A stretch of 64,000 bases of DNA from Lamellibrachia satsuma (Eukaryota; Annelida; Polychaeta; Sabellida; Siboglinidae): contig BSQZ01000011.1 of the NCBI GenBank assembly GCA_033239005.1, positions 3,152,501-3,216,500 on the forward strand, written 5' to 3'. A program made the translations under genes and the position numbers. Below are positions 1 through 13,137 of the stretch, piece after piece (the stretch's first letter is position 1; each line of letters starts with the position of its first letter). The notes under the pieces were generated by a model. That model made no database searches. It was not told where the DNA came from and worked only from the letters and a program-made list of their open reading frames with translations.

Positions 1-200
1 AAAATTTATTGCGAAACATGACTAACATATTAAGTGTTTTATTCTCACCAATTCAGCAGTCAGAACCATCGTCAAATTGCCATTGATCAATCACAGGTTT
101 CTCGGCGTGCTATCAGAAATCGCACCCATGAGTTATAGGCAGTTACAATGACGTTACACTGGCCGCTAACGAGCGGCCGTTCGACGGGCAATCCGCCGCA

Positions 201-616
201 ATAGAAGTTAGTGTCCTTGTTGAACGCATGGAGACCACAGCATGTCTGATCCGAACCAATAGAAATGAGTGTCCTTGTTGAACGCATGGAGACCACAGCA
301 TGTCTGATCCGAACCAATAGAAGTGAGTGTCCTTGTTGAAAGCATGGAGACCACAGCATGTCTGATCCGAACCAGTAGAAGATAGTGTCCTTGTTGAACG
401 CATGGAGACCACAGCAAGTCTGGTCCGAACCAATAGAAGTGAGTGTCCTTGTTGACAGCATCGAGACCACAGCATGTCTGATTCGAACCAATAGATGTGA
501 GTGTCCTTGTTGAACGCATGGAGACCACATAAGGTCTGATCCGGACCAATAGAAGTGAGTGTCCTTGTTGAACGCGTGGAGACCACGGCATGTCTGATCC
601 GAACCAATTTTGTTAC
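201..616. repeat. 58-bp tandem repeat, about 7 units
   Basis: The string GTGTCCTTGTTGA recurs at 211, 269, 327, 385, 443, 501 and 559, exactly 58 bases apart. Each unit also carries GAGACCACAGCATGTCTGAT and GAACCAATAGAAGTGAG. Units differ by only a few substitutions. Open frames across it are a by-product of the repeat and I do not call a gene. Confidence 0.95.
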
Positions 617-1163
617 ACGCGTCAGGAAATATCTGCGCACATGTTACGTTATTCAGGCTTGCCACGTTTTATTTATTCTCCCAAAGGGTACACTTTTGGA
701 TCGATTTAAGATACCCGTTAATGTTGTATTTAAATTATACATTACATTGTATATTTTGTACATCAAACACATACAAATATATATTTGTTATATATTGAGT
801 TCGATAAAAACAATTTTCATCTACACATTTGATGAGTTTGCATCCAACGCGAAGTCATAAAAGTTAGCAATCATAAAAAATACATGTTCAGGGCTGCTTC
901 CAAGTTATAATAATTTGTATCGTCATAACACTGGGGTTCTGCTTGTACCAATAATGTTCCGCACATAGGACCAAGGCACAACAATCATGGCAAATATTCT
1001 TTGAATGTTTGTCATAGTATACATCTGATGCTGCTTATTGTCATGTCGTGCAACACTGGTATCGTCCGTTGTGTTCACAATAAACAGGCAGGCATACAGC
1101 ACATCCACTTTACTTTTCGCCACGATACTTGTAAGAATAATATTGCTAAGCCTATATGAATGG
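617..1163. other. AT-rich sequence without a recognisable feature
   Basis: I see no domain-like frame, RNA gene or repeat here. Confidence 0.5.
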
Positions 1164-1345
1164 GCATAGTAGCCTACTACTGTGACGCCCGACTCTCAGT
1201 CGGGAGAACCAGGGTTCGATTCTTTATGCTGTCGTTTCTTCCGTTTACTCAACTGTATACATGAGTATATTTTATATAGCGAGGGGTGTATATGTGAACG
1301 AATTGACTTCGCATAGTAATTGCAGCGTGGCTGAATTGTTCTCAG
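1164..1345 (+). mobile_element. tRNA-derived SINE copy (family S)
   Basis: A tRNA-like head carries a B-box (GGTTCGATTC near 1213). The body shares strings with a copy in the opposite orientation at 59.8-60.0 kb: CTCAACTGTATACATGAGT, TATGTGAACGAAT and AGTAATTGCAGCGTGGCTGAA. A tRNA head with a shared body is typical of a SINE. The A-box is weak, and both ends are estimates. Confidence 0.55.
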
Positions 1346-1736
1346 ATAATTTGACTTGGTATGGAATACCGCTGTAAAAAACGTATTTTTGTTCTTAATT
1401 ATATGATAAACCCGCAGGCTCAGACAACCATGTTGACCAAACAAGCTGTTCATCGGGGAGATTGAAGCACGCAAAAATGCAGAAAGGAGTCATCTTGTAT
1501 GTCATCGTCCGAACGTGAATTCCCTATTGAGAGTGGTCTCTCGGACCTCCTCCACCACGATGACCTGTTCATTGCGTCCTCCTCAATATCTACCACACAC
1601 TCTCACTCTCTCTCCTCACTACGTCCGTCACTCTTAACCTTTGCTGTCCCCTACAACGTTTCTCACCCACCGGCAACTTCCACGTCTTCTTCATTGCATT
1701 GCATTTTTATCTACGAACAAGATGTCCGAAACATTC

Positions 1737-1737
<1 letters not shown>
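1346..1737. other. No recognised feature
   Basis: An open frame from 1499 runs straight into the TA microsatellite and shows no domain, so I do not call it. Confidence 0.4.

Positions 1738-1830
<93 letters not shown>
1738..1830. repeat. (TA)n microsatellite
   Basis: About 45 uninterrupted TA dinucleotides. All three forward frames read as poly Tyr-Ile, which is an artefact. Confidence 0.98.
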
Positions 1831-1833
<3 letters not shown>

Positions 1834-2304
1834 GTTAACCACTTATGCACAACACATCCATCTCCCTTCGTGCGTCCTCATTATGTCTTCTCTCCACCAA
1901 ACATATACCTGCAATCTACCTCAGCTATATCAAACCCGTTTTGTCGAGTATTTTCGCCATGTATGTATTAATAAATAAATTATTACATAGTCTTGCAGTT
2001 CTCACCTCCTCCTTCCCAGACACAGATGGTGTCTTCTCCAGTCTGGTGCCACGCCTTCAGCATATGGTTTCAAAAGTACGTTTCAAAAGTTCGTTTTTGG
2101 ATGATTTGTGAACTCAACGAGCCTTTGTTCAAACATGTATAAAACGTTAGCAAGCAATGCCATTTGTAAAATTCTTGGTTTACAACACATGGAATAAGTT
2201 ATGCTGGTTTAGATTTTAAAAGATTGCCATCTCGAACAACAAGTTCCAGATGGCAAGTGGACAAGGAAGCCATTGGCTTTTCGAGAGTCCAACAATTTTC
2301 TCAT

Positions 2305-5090
2305 CTATGTGTAGCCCACCCTTATCAGATATCTGTCAATTCTATTTTTAAACATATTCACACTACTAGCATTAACACAATCATTTGGCAGTTTGTTCCA
2401 GTCATTTATCATCCTCTGTGAGAAAGAGTACTTTCTCATGTCCAACCTACACTGCTCCTTAACTAATGCTGCTTTGTGTCCTCTGGTTCTACTGCCTTCT
2501 TTATGTTTGAAGAACATATTCCTATCAACATTCTCATAACCGTTCACTATTTTAAACACTTCTATTTGGTCTCCTCTTAGTCTCCTGGTCTCTAGTGTTG
2601 TCAAACCACATTGTAATAAGCGACTTTCTTAACTAAGGTCTCTTAATTCTGGAATCATCTTAGTTGCTCTTCGTTGTATTCTTTCTAGCTTATCTATGTC
2701 TTTTTTACGATATGGCCTCCATGCTTGAATACAATATTCCAAATGTGGTCTAACTATTGCTTTGTACAGGGGTACAATTAGATGTTTCTCCTTATACGTG
2801 ATAGCTCTCCTAATTAGCCCTACAGTTTGATTTCCTTTCGAAGCAGCAATCCCACATTGCTCTGAAACTTTCATGTCAGCATTAAATGTTACTCCTAAAT
2901 CCTTTTCTTGTGTCGTTCTACCTAGTACAGCATCCCCCATTTTATATTCCTCGTCCATATTTCCATGTCCTATGTGTATACATTTAAACTTCCCAAAATT
3001 GAATAACATTTGCCATTTTTCTGACCATTTAACTAATTTTTCTAGATCATCCTGTAAACTTTGTTTATCTGTATCATTAGTAACCTTTCTGAATACTTTT
3101 GTGTCATCTGCAAATTTTAGTACTTTGCCAGATATGTCATCCTCCAACTCATTTATATATATTAAAAACAGTATAGGGCCTAATACTGATCCCTGTGGTA
3201 CCCCACTCAGAACAGATTTCCAATTTGAAATCTCACCATCTACCATTACTCTCTGTCTTCTGTGTGCAAGCCACTTTTCTATCCAGTTGATTACATCATT
3301 GCCTATACCATGGGCTTTTAGTTTAAGTAACAATCTTTGATGTGGCACTTTATCGAAAGCTTTCTAAAAATCTAAGTAGACAACATTCACTGTTGACCCG
3401 TCATCTACCCACTTTGTAATTTCTTCTAAAAAACATAAGAGATTGGTTAGACATGACCTTGCTTTTAGGAATCCATGTTGAGATGTATTTATTAATTTAT
3501 GTTTTACGAGGAATTCCACCATGTGGTCTCTAATTAATGTTTCGAGTAATTTACATACAACTGATGTTAAACTCACTGGTCTGTAATTTTCTGGTTTCTT
3601 CCTCGATCCCTTCTTAAATAGCGGCGTAATGTTTGCTTCTTTCCATTCTGAAGGAAATATTCCTTCTTCTAGTGACAAGTTAAATAAGTTTGCAAGTGGT
3701 GTACTAATTTGATCAACAATTTCCTTTAGCAGTTTTGGTGGTATCCCATCAACTCCAGGTGATTTATTATCTTTCATCTTCTTAATTTTCTTTGCTATCA
3801 TTTCAGGAGTTACAAATAACTGCCCTAAATGTTCTGATTTATTGCCCTCAAATTTAGTCAATGGAACTGGAAGTGAGCTGATATCTTCTGTGGTAAAAAC
3901 TGAGCTGAAATACTCATTCAGGACCTCTGCCATTTGGAACCCATCTGAAATTATGTTTCCACTGTTGTTTTCCAGTGGTCCGACCTTATCTCGAACTTTC
4001 TGTTTACTCCTTACGTAAGCATAGAAACTCTTGCTGTCATGTTTTATATTACCTGCCAATTTTTGTTCAAAGGTTCTTTTAGATTTTTTAATTTCAGTTG
4101 TAGCTAGGAGAAGTGCCTCTTTGTAGTTTGTGTAGTCTTCTACATTTCCAGTGTGTTTATAGACCCTCCACAGCATCTGTTTGTGAGCAATTTTTGTAAT
4201 AGCTTCTTTTGACAGGTGTTTTTTCCTGGATCTTTTCCCTTGTTTTCTTAATGGAATAAATTTCTCAATAATGCCCTCAATCTCATATTTTAAACAAGTC
4301 CAGCATTCTGTTGCTGTCTTGTTCTTCAGCAAGTTATTCCAATCTATATTTGCTAGATATGTTCTCATCACTTTATATTTGCCTTTGTTGAAGTTCTTCC
4401 TCCATTGTTTTTTATATGTATTCCCTGTTTTTACTTTTATGTTAAAATGGATTTGGTTATGGTCACTTGAACCCAAAGGTTCGTGTACTTTAACATTGTC
4501 AACTAATTCATTTTGAGAAGACTAAATTAAATCTAACACATTCCCATCTCTGGTTGGTTTCAAGACATGTTGAGTAAGGGAACAATCCTGTGTTAGAAGT
4601 AGAAACTGATGGTCGTCACCTCCTGCACTCTCTAAAGATTCCGATTGTATATGGCCATGGTTAAAATCACCCATTATAACACATTCTCCCTTGGTCACAT
4701 CCCTTATCGTCTTTTGTAATTTTACATCTTCATCTTGTCCTATGTTAGGACTACGATAAACTACTCCTATTGTTAATGTTGAATTCCTGGTAACTATGTT
4801 ACACCAAATTGCTTCCACACTATCTGCTTCACTTTTCAGTGTACTTTCATATGCTTGGATAGATTCTTTAATTTACAAAATTACTCCACCTCCCCTTCTT
4901 TCTCGTCTATCCTTCCTAAACGTTACATAGCCTGTCAGTGCTAACTCAGCATCTACTATATCTTCATTTGCCCATGATTCTGTGATGCCTATTACATGAG
5001 GATCAATATCTGCTACCATAATGTCTAACTTTTTTATTTACTATGCTCCTGGCATTTAAGCATACACATTTAAGTTCATTGTTTGAAATT
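2305..5090 (-). pseudogene. CR1 ORF2 relic: AP endonuclease plus reverse transcriptase
   Basis: The protein would nick target DNA and reverse-transcribe the element's own RNA. The endonuclease starts near 5090 (CLNARSIVNKK), followed by ITESWANEDI, GVVYRSPN and VIMGDFNHG (about 4660), ending at SSDHNQIHF (about 4460). The reverse transcriptase shows NYRPVSLTSVVCK, then SGVPQGSVLGPILF (about 3190) and the catalytic FADDTK box (about 3105). A C-terminal tail runs to about 2305. Damage: a frameshift at an A-run near 5030, a stop near 4520, a stop just before KAFDKVPHQ (about 3362) where relatives usually have a sense codon, and a stop near 2628. It is a dead copy. Confidence 0.9.
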
Positions 5091-5166
5091 ATTGGTGAAC
5101 ATTTCTTTGGATGTGTATTTGTAGTAGTACTACTTTGAGTTTTCTCTGTCAGTTCCCCCTGCGCAT

Positions 5167-6242
5167 CTAGTTTAAATAATTTATGGTACCTGTGCCCTCG
5201 TCGACAACTCTGACAAACTCACACGCAAGAACTGCAGCGCCCTTCCCTGTCAGATGAAGTCCATCTCTCATGAAAAAGTCACCTCTTCCCACAAAATTTA
5301 ACCACATGTCTACGAAGCCTAATCCCTCCTCCATACATACCTTCTGCACCTGTGTGTTAATCGCCATCCTTCTACAGTTCATATATTCCACACCCCTGCC
5401 TCCCATTATTGGTAATATCCCCGACAATACGATTTGCCCAACTCGTGCCTCTTTAAGTGTCTTGATCAACCTCCTGTACTTACCAACGATGGCTGACGTT
5501 CCCTCCTTCTCTGCATTGTTCGTTCCCACATGCACGAGAACAGCACCTCCCGTGCCACCACCCATGACCTGTCCTGCCTTCTCTTCTATATCCTCTACTT
5601 TTGCCCCTGGTAGGCATACTGTTATCTCATCTCCTCTATTTACAATTTTATCCACTTTCCTAATGATTGAATCCCCCATAAATGCCCGGGCTTTCCTCGC
5701 TTTCCCCTGTGATACTATATCAGCAAAGCTCCTTTCCTGTTGCACACTACTAGTATGCCCCCTTTCTCTCATATCATCAACCTTTACTGTCTTACCACCT
5801 GGCAATCCCTCTCCATTCACCCGCTTACCTCTATTTTGTTGCATTCTCTGCCTTCTGTCATCTTTCTTCTTCTTACCAGCTTTCTCCCTCACATTGCCAC
5901 TGCTCTCCTTGTTCTCCTCGGTCTCACCACCTCTGCTCTCCTCGGTCTCACCACCTCTGCTCTCCTCGGTCTCACCACCTCTGCTCTCATCATTCTCACG
6001 ACCTCTGCTCTCGCTTCTGTCTCACCCTGCCCTGTCATCATCAAAATCATATGCCTTAGCTCAATCACCTGGTCCTGCAGATATTTCACTGTCGTACACC
6101 CCCTACACACGAAATGGAAATCATCCGCCTGCACATCCGCCCACGAATTTACACACCCGGACTTTGCAAAGTATATCCAGCTGTCGCAACTAGAACATAT
6201 CAAATTACGTTTCGCCTTTACTTGGCATTTGCACGGCGCCAT
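5167..6242 (-). pseudogene. CR1 ORF1 relic: PHD-like zinc finger plus SGNH/GDSL esterase
   Basis: ORF1 of CR1 elements is an RNA-binding or chaperone protein that accompanies the RT. The first segment (6242-5889) starts MAPCKCQVKAK and has spaced Cys pairs (CSSCDSW, CRGC) that fit a degenerate PHD finger. It then has an 8-residue tandem repeat, RAEVVRPR. The second segment (5892-5167) carries the SGNH blocks: AFMGDSIIRKV with the catalytic Ser, VHVGTNNAE, and DGLHLTGKGA with the Asp/His pair. The two segments lie in different frames and meet just after the repeat, so slippage there probably split the ORF. Zinc-finger-plus-esterase ORF1 proteins are known from CR1-like LINEs. Confidence 0.8.
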
Positions 6243-6300
6243 GTTAGAAATTAAATTTGTATTTGTTTATAATCCGTTTATAATAAATTTATACTAGGTA

Positions 6301-7275
6301 GTCTTCACACTGACTGTTTTTGTGTTGTAATACACACTTTATATTATGTTACTTATATCTTAATTAAATTTACAGCTACTGCCTTGCAACTTACTTTCTA
6401 TGTAACAGCTGACTAACAAAACGTAATATCGCTCGCCCTAACGAAATTTCAGTGACCTTATTTAAATAACACTGAATTACTACCTACGCCTAACTTTTAA
6501 CAATAAATGTTGCTAAAACAAAATATTTAGGTTTTAAATATTTAATACGCACTAAATTATTTACAATAATATTACGTCTCGTATTATGTACCCAATCAAC
6601 TGCAAACAGCAACCCTTAATTATCGCTCGCGCTACCGAGTCCTCGGAGACCTACGATATAAACTACCCTAAATTACTCCTATAGCTAAATTTTAACAGCA
6701 ACTATTGACTAAACAAGGACTCTTGTAAGTTTATGTTTAATATACACGCAATAATAATACTTATCCGATCAATATTTCACGCTTTAGACAAATATAAAAT
6801 CCACCAAATTCAATCCTGTGTTCTCCTCAAGATTTCCCAAGATGCAAATCAATAACACATTGAATTTATAACATATTGGATAAGTTAGATGCAACATAAT
6901 CCGTATATACCAGGTATATATTACCAAAACTATAAAAAGAGCGGATGTATCAATGAGTTTCCAGCTACGACGAAAGAAGGTTATACTATATCACACTTCC
7001 GGCTACTTGGACTTGGTGCAGCGACTTGAATTTGGTGTAGATCATTTACAGAAAAACGTGAAATATCAAATAGAATAAGTATTATTATTGCATATATATT
7101 ATACATAAACGTATTGTAGACATATATTAGGAAACAGGTTTTGTTAATTATTAGTCAGAGGGAGTATTTTAGAGTAAGTTAGTTTCGGATTCTGTCAAAG
7201 AATTCAGCGAGCGTTAATAGGGTTGTTTACCATCCGAAAAAAATTGAGATAGCATAGTGAATAGTCAGTAACATT
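6301..7275. other. AT-rich spacer between two divergent CR1 copies
   Basis: No coding frame with recognisable content. Part may be the 5' leader of the minus-strand CR1 copy, whose ORF1 starts at about 6242. The plus-strand copy that follows is 5'-truncated. Confidence 0.4.
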
Positions 7276-8430
7276 GTATTAATCGTGCTACATCAAAGAT
7301 TACTACTTAAATTAAAAGCCCATGGTATCGGAGATAACATAACTGACTGGATAGAACAATGGCTGACTGACAGAAGACAACGAGTTGTAGTAGATGGAGA
7401 AGTTTCAAATTGGAAATCGGTTTTGAGTGGGGTACCTCAAGGATCAGTATTAGGACCTATATTATTCTTAATTTATATCAATGACTTGGACGACAGTATA
7501 ACAAGTAACGTACGGAAATTTGCGGATGACACAAAACTGTTTAGAAAGGTTAATACTGATGGTGATAAACAACATTTACAAAACGATCTAGACAGATTAG
7601 TGAAATGGTCTGAGAAATGGCACATGCTGTTCAATTTTGGGAAATGTAAATGCCTACATACAGGACATGGGAAGTTGAATGTAAACTATAAAATGGGAGA
7701 TACTGTTCTGGGTACTACTGTAAAAGAAAAGGACTTAGGAGTTACAATAAGCGCTGATATGAAAGTTTCAGAGCAGTGTGGTATTGCAGCTTCAAAGGGT
7801 AATCAAATTCTTGGATTGATTAGAAGAAACATAACATACAAGGGAAAAAAGTTAATTATACCTCTTTATAAAGCAATAGTTAGACCTCATTTAGAATACT
7901 GTATACAAGCATGGAGACCATATCGTAAGAAGGGTATAGATACGCTTGAACGCATACAAATGAGAGCAACTAAAATGATTCCAGAACTTAGAGACCTTTG
8001 TTATGAAGAACGCCTGAAAGAATGTGGTTTAACAACTCTAGAGACAAGGAGGTTAAGAGGAGATCAGATTGAAGTTTTTAAGGTATTGAATGGGCATGAA
8101 AATATTGATAGAGATATGTTTTTCTCACTCAAGAAGATAGCAGAACTAGAGGACATGAGGTAAAATTAGTAAAGGATCAATGTAGATTGGACACCAGGAA
8201 GCACTCGTTCTCACAGAGGACAATAAATGAATGGAACAAATTGTCTACAGATTGTGTAACTGCTAGCAGCGTGAATATGTTTAAAAACAAGGTTGACACA
8301 TATCTCAGGAGGGCGGGTTATAAGTAGATGAACATGGTTGGACTCTCGATAAGCCAATGGCTTCCTTGTCCACTTGCCATCTGGACCTTTGGCTTGGATG
8401 GCAAATCTTGTTAAATCTTGTTAAACTTGT
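7276..8430 (+). mobile_element. 5'-truncated CR1 copy 2 with a long open RT frame
   Basis: The copy begins inside the reverse transcriptase (HQRLLLKLKAHGIGD) and stays open to 8163. It includes SGVPQGSVLGPILF (about 7425) and FADDTKLFRK (about 7520). A frameshift near 8155 moves the C-terminus (CRLDTRKHSFSQRTINEW to about 8325) into another frame. The 3' end is AATCTTGTTAAATCTTG (to about 8427), the direct repeat that terminates this family. The RT catalytic box is intact, but the endonuclease is absent, so the copy is dead on arrival. It is close in sequence to copy 1, with many synonymous changes. Confidence 0.92.
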
Positions 8431-9387
<957 letters not shown>

Positions 9388-10700
9388 ATGATATGTATTT
9401 TCATTCATACGTACCATACTCCAAACGTATCTAAATAGTTAACTATAATTAACAAGTTTTCATACGTAGCCGTAATCCGGATTCGGCTATAAGTGAAATT
9501 GCCCATTCAGCACTAATGCATTTCTTGGCGATCGATTGTCGATTCGCTCTTAAGCGTATAATTACAGTAACATGATTACTGTTTTATCTGCCCTGTTAAG
9601 CTATTAATGTCCTTATATGTTTACATTACATCGCCTGTAAATCTTAAGCATATCTTCTTTGAAATAATAAGTAGCATATTCACTAATGTACGACTTTCTA
9701 TCTGTATGCGTATACGTGCCTCGGCGTGATACTCGTGGAGAATACATGACCAGCAAATTCAGCTGAGGTTTATACCTGAGTTACTGAACTAACAATACGT
9801 ACATCAAAAAAATTATGGCTGAAATCGTATATCATTGTTGACTTACGGAGCGAAGCACCTTTAGTGAGCCCGGGTACTTTATTTCCCTGCACCAAGATCG
9901 TGACTATGACAGCATGATGGAACAAATTATGGAACTTAATGTTCTGCATTCCGGGCGTATATGCAGTAAATGATTAGTTCGACACACATGTCATTCCAAC
10001 TACATATATGTCAATCAGACTTGGGTAGAATATACATAATGGTATGCGAAAAGGAATAGTATTAAATAGTAATGATAATGCGAACACTTAAGAAATAACA
10101 AGAATGTGCTGCATATATTTAAACGTATTTGACCGTATTTAAACGTATTTTTTATTTATTGTATGGTCAATGTTAAATACGCTATACTCAAATAGCATAT
10201 TATTGACGGCCACATATTTACTATACCTTAGGCAAGACATCCACGGACAATTATGCATTCAAATTTATCTATGACAACAAAATACGCTTAGTCCCCCCTC
10301 CCGAGCATGATGAAGGTTGCTCCCGCAACGCATTTGTATACACTTAAGTATTATGTTGTGCGAAAATATTATAAGTAATTTCAGCTTGTTCGACAAACGC
10401 GCAAAACACAAACATGTAGGTTGTAGGAATGTATTAAACATATTTGCGTGCTTAAATTATGCTGGGAAGCAATTTCTGTGGATTCCGCTTTACCGTATAA
10501 CGGACAACAGAATCAACCGTTTTGTAGAATCAAGTATATTCGCCAGAACGGATTCATTCCCTATTTCCGCTGTATTAAAATGCGCTGCTTAAGTGAATCA
10601 GCTGCTTGATATTATTACATTAATCTGGTTCGAAATCATTATGCTGTAAATGAAATTACCCCAATGCACACTATTTGACAATATTTACTGTGAGAGTAAT
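9388..10700. other. AT-rich sequence, no gene seen
   Basis: A direct repeat ATTTAAACGTATTT-like pair sits near 10118-10150. I find no domain-like frame. Confidence 0.4.
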
Positions 10701-10701
10701 A

Positions 10702-10702
<1 letters not shown>

Positions 10703-10785
<83 letters not shown>

Positions 10786-10836
10786 TGTGTGTGAGAAAGA
10801 GAGAGAGAGTGTGTGTGTGTGTGTGTATGTGTGTTT
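10703..10836. repeat. (GT)n/(GCGT)n compound microsatellite
   Basis: A GT run changes to GCGT repeats, then GAGA, then GT again. Such compound structure arises by slippage plus point mutation. Confidence 0.97.
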
Positions 10837-11519
10837 GTGTGTTCGACCTATTTTACATAACCATCATTTTAATTCAATTTAGGCAAGTTTCAACAAACAC
10901 CCTTCCGAGCGGCAGCATGTACCCCGTCCAATATGCAATGCAAGTCTTCGGTCTCCCGTCGGTCTCTTTTAAAAATTTTACAGTGGCGCTGTAGACCTGT
11001 ATTCCAGCACTATAATTATAATTATTTTTTTTTTAACTTGGAACTGCGAAAAGATCTGACAGGCAATTTGTCTTCCGTTGGCCGATTCAATACAGATTTC
11101 AATTTGTTCGGGTCAATTTGCCTCGTAAGTTTATTTTTCAGTAGCGGCGTCTTCTCCGAGGAGGCCGTGACACGCGACCTGAAGGAAGAGACGGTGGTTG
11201 TGGAGGGTATGACCCTGCGTACGAGGTGTGACATGTTAGCTATTAAATGTTTAAATAATATTAGTGATTATGATGAATGATACCAAACTGTATATATTAA
11301 ATCATATACACAGTAGGAGGAGTGTTTGCATGTCACTATAATATTAATCCTGAAGACGAATAGAGCTATTAATAATTACAATTTAAAACTGAAGTATATT
11401 CTTTATAGAGAATCTTTATTTTGCGTTATGACAAAGCTAGAAAAGCCATAATACTTATGGTCTGCTTTAATGGTTGCATGTCATTGCGTGTACATTGGAT
11501 GTAAAGTAGGCCCTGTTCA
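10837..11519. other. No recognised feature
   Basis: Short open frames on both strands at 10.93-11.28 kb overlap one another and show no recognisable domain. Confidence 0.4.
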
Positions 11520-11740
11520 TTCTACCACAAGATGATACAAGAATTGAACAAATTATATACTGATTATGATAACGCTAGCATGATTAATATGTTTAGAAAC
11601 AAAATAGACATATATCTGATGAGAGCGAACTACACAAAAATGACGTTTTTGGACTCTTCATAAGCCAATGGCTTTCTTTGGCACTTGCTATCTGGGGCAT
11701 ATCGCTTTGGCTGTCTTTGTTAAATCTTATTAAATGTCAC
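11520..11740 (+). mobile_element. CR1 3' end fragment (copy 3)
   Basis: Frame-shifted remains of the RT C-terminus (AACGCTAGCATGATTAATATG region) are followed by the family tail, including AAGCCAATGGCTTTC, and by CTTTGTTAAATCTTATTAAA. It is more diverged than copies 1 and 2. Confidence 0.8.
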
Positions 11741-12298
11741 ACATAGCACTTGGCAGCAAACACCAATTAAACCAAAATGGTTATTTTCTCGCGTTGCAAA
11801 GTTAGACAACACCCATACGTCTTGTTATCTAAAAAGACAACTCACCTGAAACAGCATACAATTACGAGCAAGACGAAAAGTCCGATGTTCGCCATTGCCA
11901 CGGCGAATACTATAAGACTTTCTTTATTTTTGAACAATCCATCGGACGTGTTTTCCAAAGCTGAAAGCACCATTCCAAAGCATCACGTCACTGCATACGT
12001 TATATGCACCATATTGCTGCGTGAACAACGAAATGCATGCAATGACCAATTTATATGTTGCAACCTTCGGCAGTTACGGCAGTTTTGTGCAGATGGTATA
12101 TGTCACATTGGTAGTTCACATACACGGCCACGACGTAGGCCTATGCTAATTGAGCGAAACATATATACAGTTTATATTTTAATGAAGAAAATATTTTCTT
12201 TTAATCACAACTATTCAGATGCATCAGAAAGACGACTCCTACGGGACGGCTTGGTTGCCATGCCAACTGGCGAGCAGAAGAAGAAATATTCATTCCAA

Positions 12299-12300
<2 letters not shown>
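11741..12300. other. No recognised feature
   Basis: A frame from about 11777 is open for some 200 codons but ends in microsatellite-coded Cys-Val and shows no domain. I do not call it. Confidence 0.35.
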
Positions 12301-12347
<47 letters not shown>

Positions 12348-12743
12348 CATGTATGTATGTATGCATGCATGCATGCATGTATGAATGTATGTATGTATGA
12401 ATGTATGTATGTATGAATGTATGTATGTATGTATGTATGTATATATGTTTGTATATATGTATGTATTATGTATGTATGTATGTATTATGTATGTATGTAT
12501 GTGTGTATGTATATACATATGTATGTATGTATATATGTATGCATGTAAGTATGTATGCATGCATGCATGTATGAATGTATGTATGTATGTATGTGTGCAT
12601 GCATGCATGCATGTATGTATGTATGTATGTATGTATGCAAGCATGCATGTATGTATGTATGTATGTATGTATGTATGTATGCAAGCATGCATGTATGTAT
12701 GTATGTATGTGTGTATGTACGTATGTATGTATGTATGTATGTA
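12301..12743. repeat. (GT)n then (GTAT)n microsatellite, left part
   Basis: A GT run (12301-12345) passes into about 400 bases of GTAT repeats with GCAT variants. The array stops abruptly at 12743, and a further GTAT array resumes in the same orientation at 15834. Confidence 0.97.
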
Positions 12744-13055
12744 TAGTGGGGCGGCATAGCAAACCTATTGTGCATTTTGTGATAAAAGCACCAAATTTGG
12801 CTCACGTGTAAACTGATATATAAGCAGTTGAACACAAGATACAAAGTACTCAATAACGCGGTTCAAATTAAATGAGTCAATCAACACACATAGCCAAAAT
12901 CAACACCAATATATGTTGAAATATATCTATCGAATCGAACAGCTCTTATCAGATGTCACATTCTGTTCTGTTTTGTTCATATGTCACCACGGTTACTGTC
13001 ACAGTTCCTTTCAATGGCCAGGAATTCAATTATGTGTGCACCCCCCTTCACAAGC

Positions 13056-13137
13056 ACGAACACACGCACGCACGCACGCACGCACGCACACACAAACACA
13101 CACACACGCACACACATACTCACTCACTCACTCACTA
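13056..13137. repeat. (CA)n/(CACG)n/(CACT)n microsatellite
   Basis: CACG repeats pass to CA repeats and then ACTC repeats. Confidence 0.95.

Larger units (their letters stand above)
2209..6300 (-). mobile_element. CR1-type non-LTR retrotransposon, nearly full length (copy 1)
   Basis: Reading on the minus strand, the order is ORF1 (about 6242 to 5167), then ORF2 with endonuclease and reverse transcriptase (about 5090 to 2305), then a 3' end. The 3' end at about 2209-2330 is the same conserved tail (GCCATTGGCTT, TCTCATCTATGTG) found at the end of other copies in the window. Two ORFs, an esterase in ORF1 and short 3' terminal repeats are known features of CR1/L2-clade LINEs. Several nonsense changes and frameshifts make it inactive. 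The 5' boundary is not visible. The AT-rich stretch to about 6.9 kb may be its 5' leader. Confidence 0.85.

Noticed and set aside
1164..1345. True tRNA gene
   Set aside because: The A-box and cloverleaf stems are poor, and the downstream body is repeated elsewhere, so SINE is the better call.
10933..11280. Frames on both strands at 10.93-11.28 kb
   Set aside because: No recognisable domain, no clear splice sites, and mutually overlapping.
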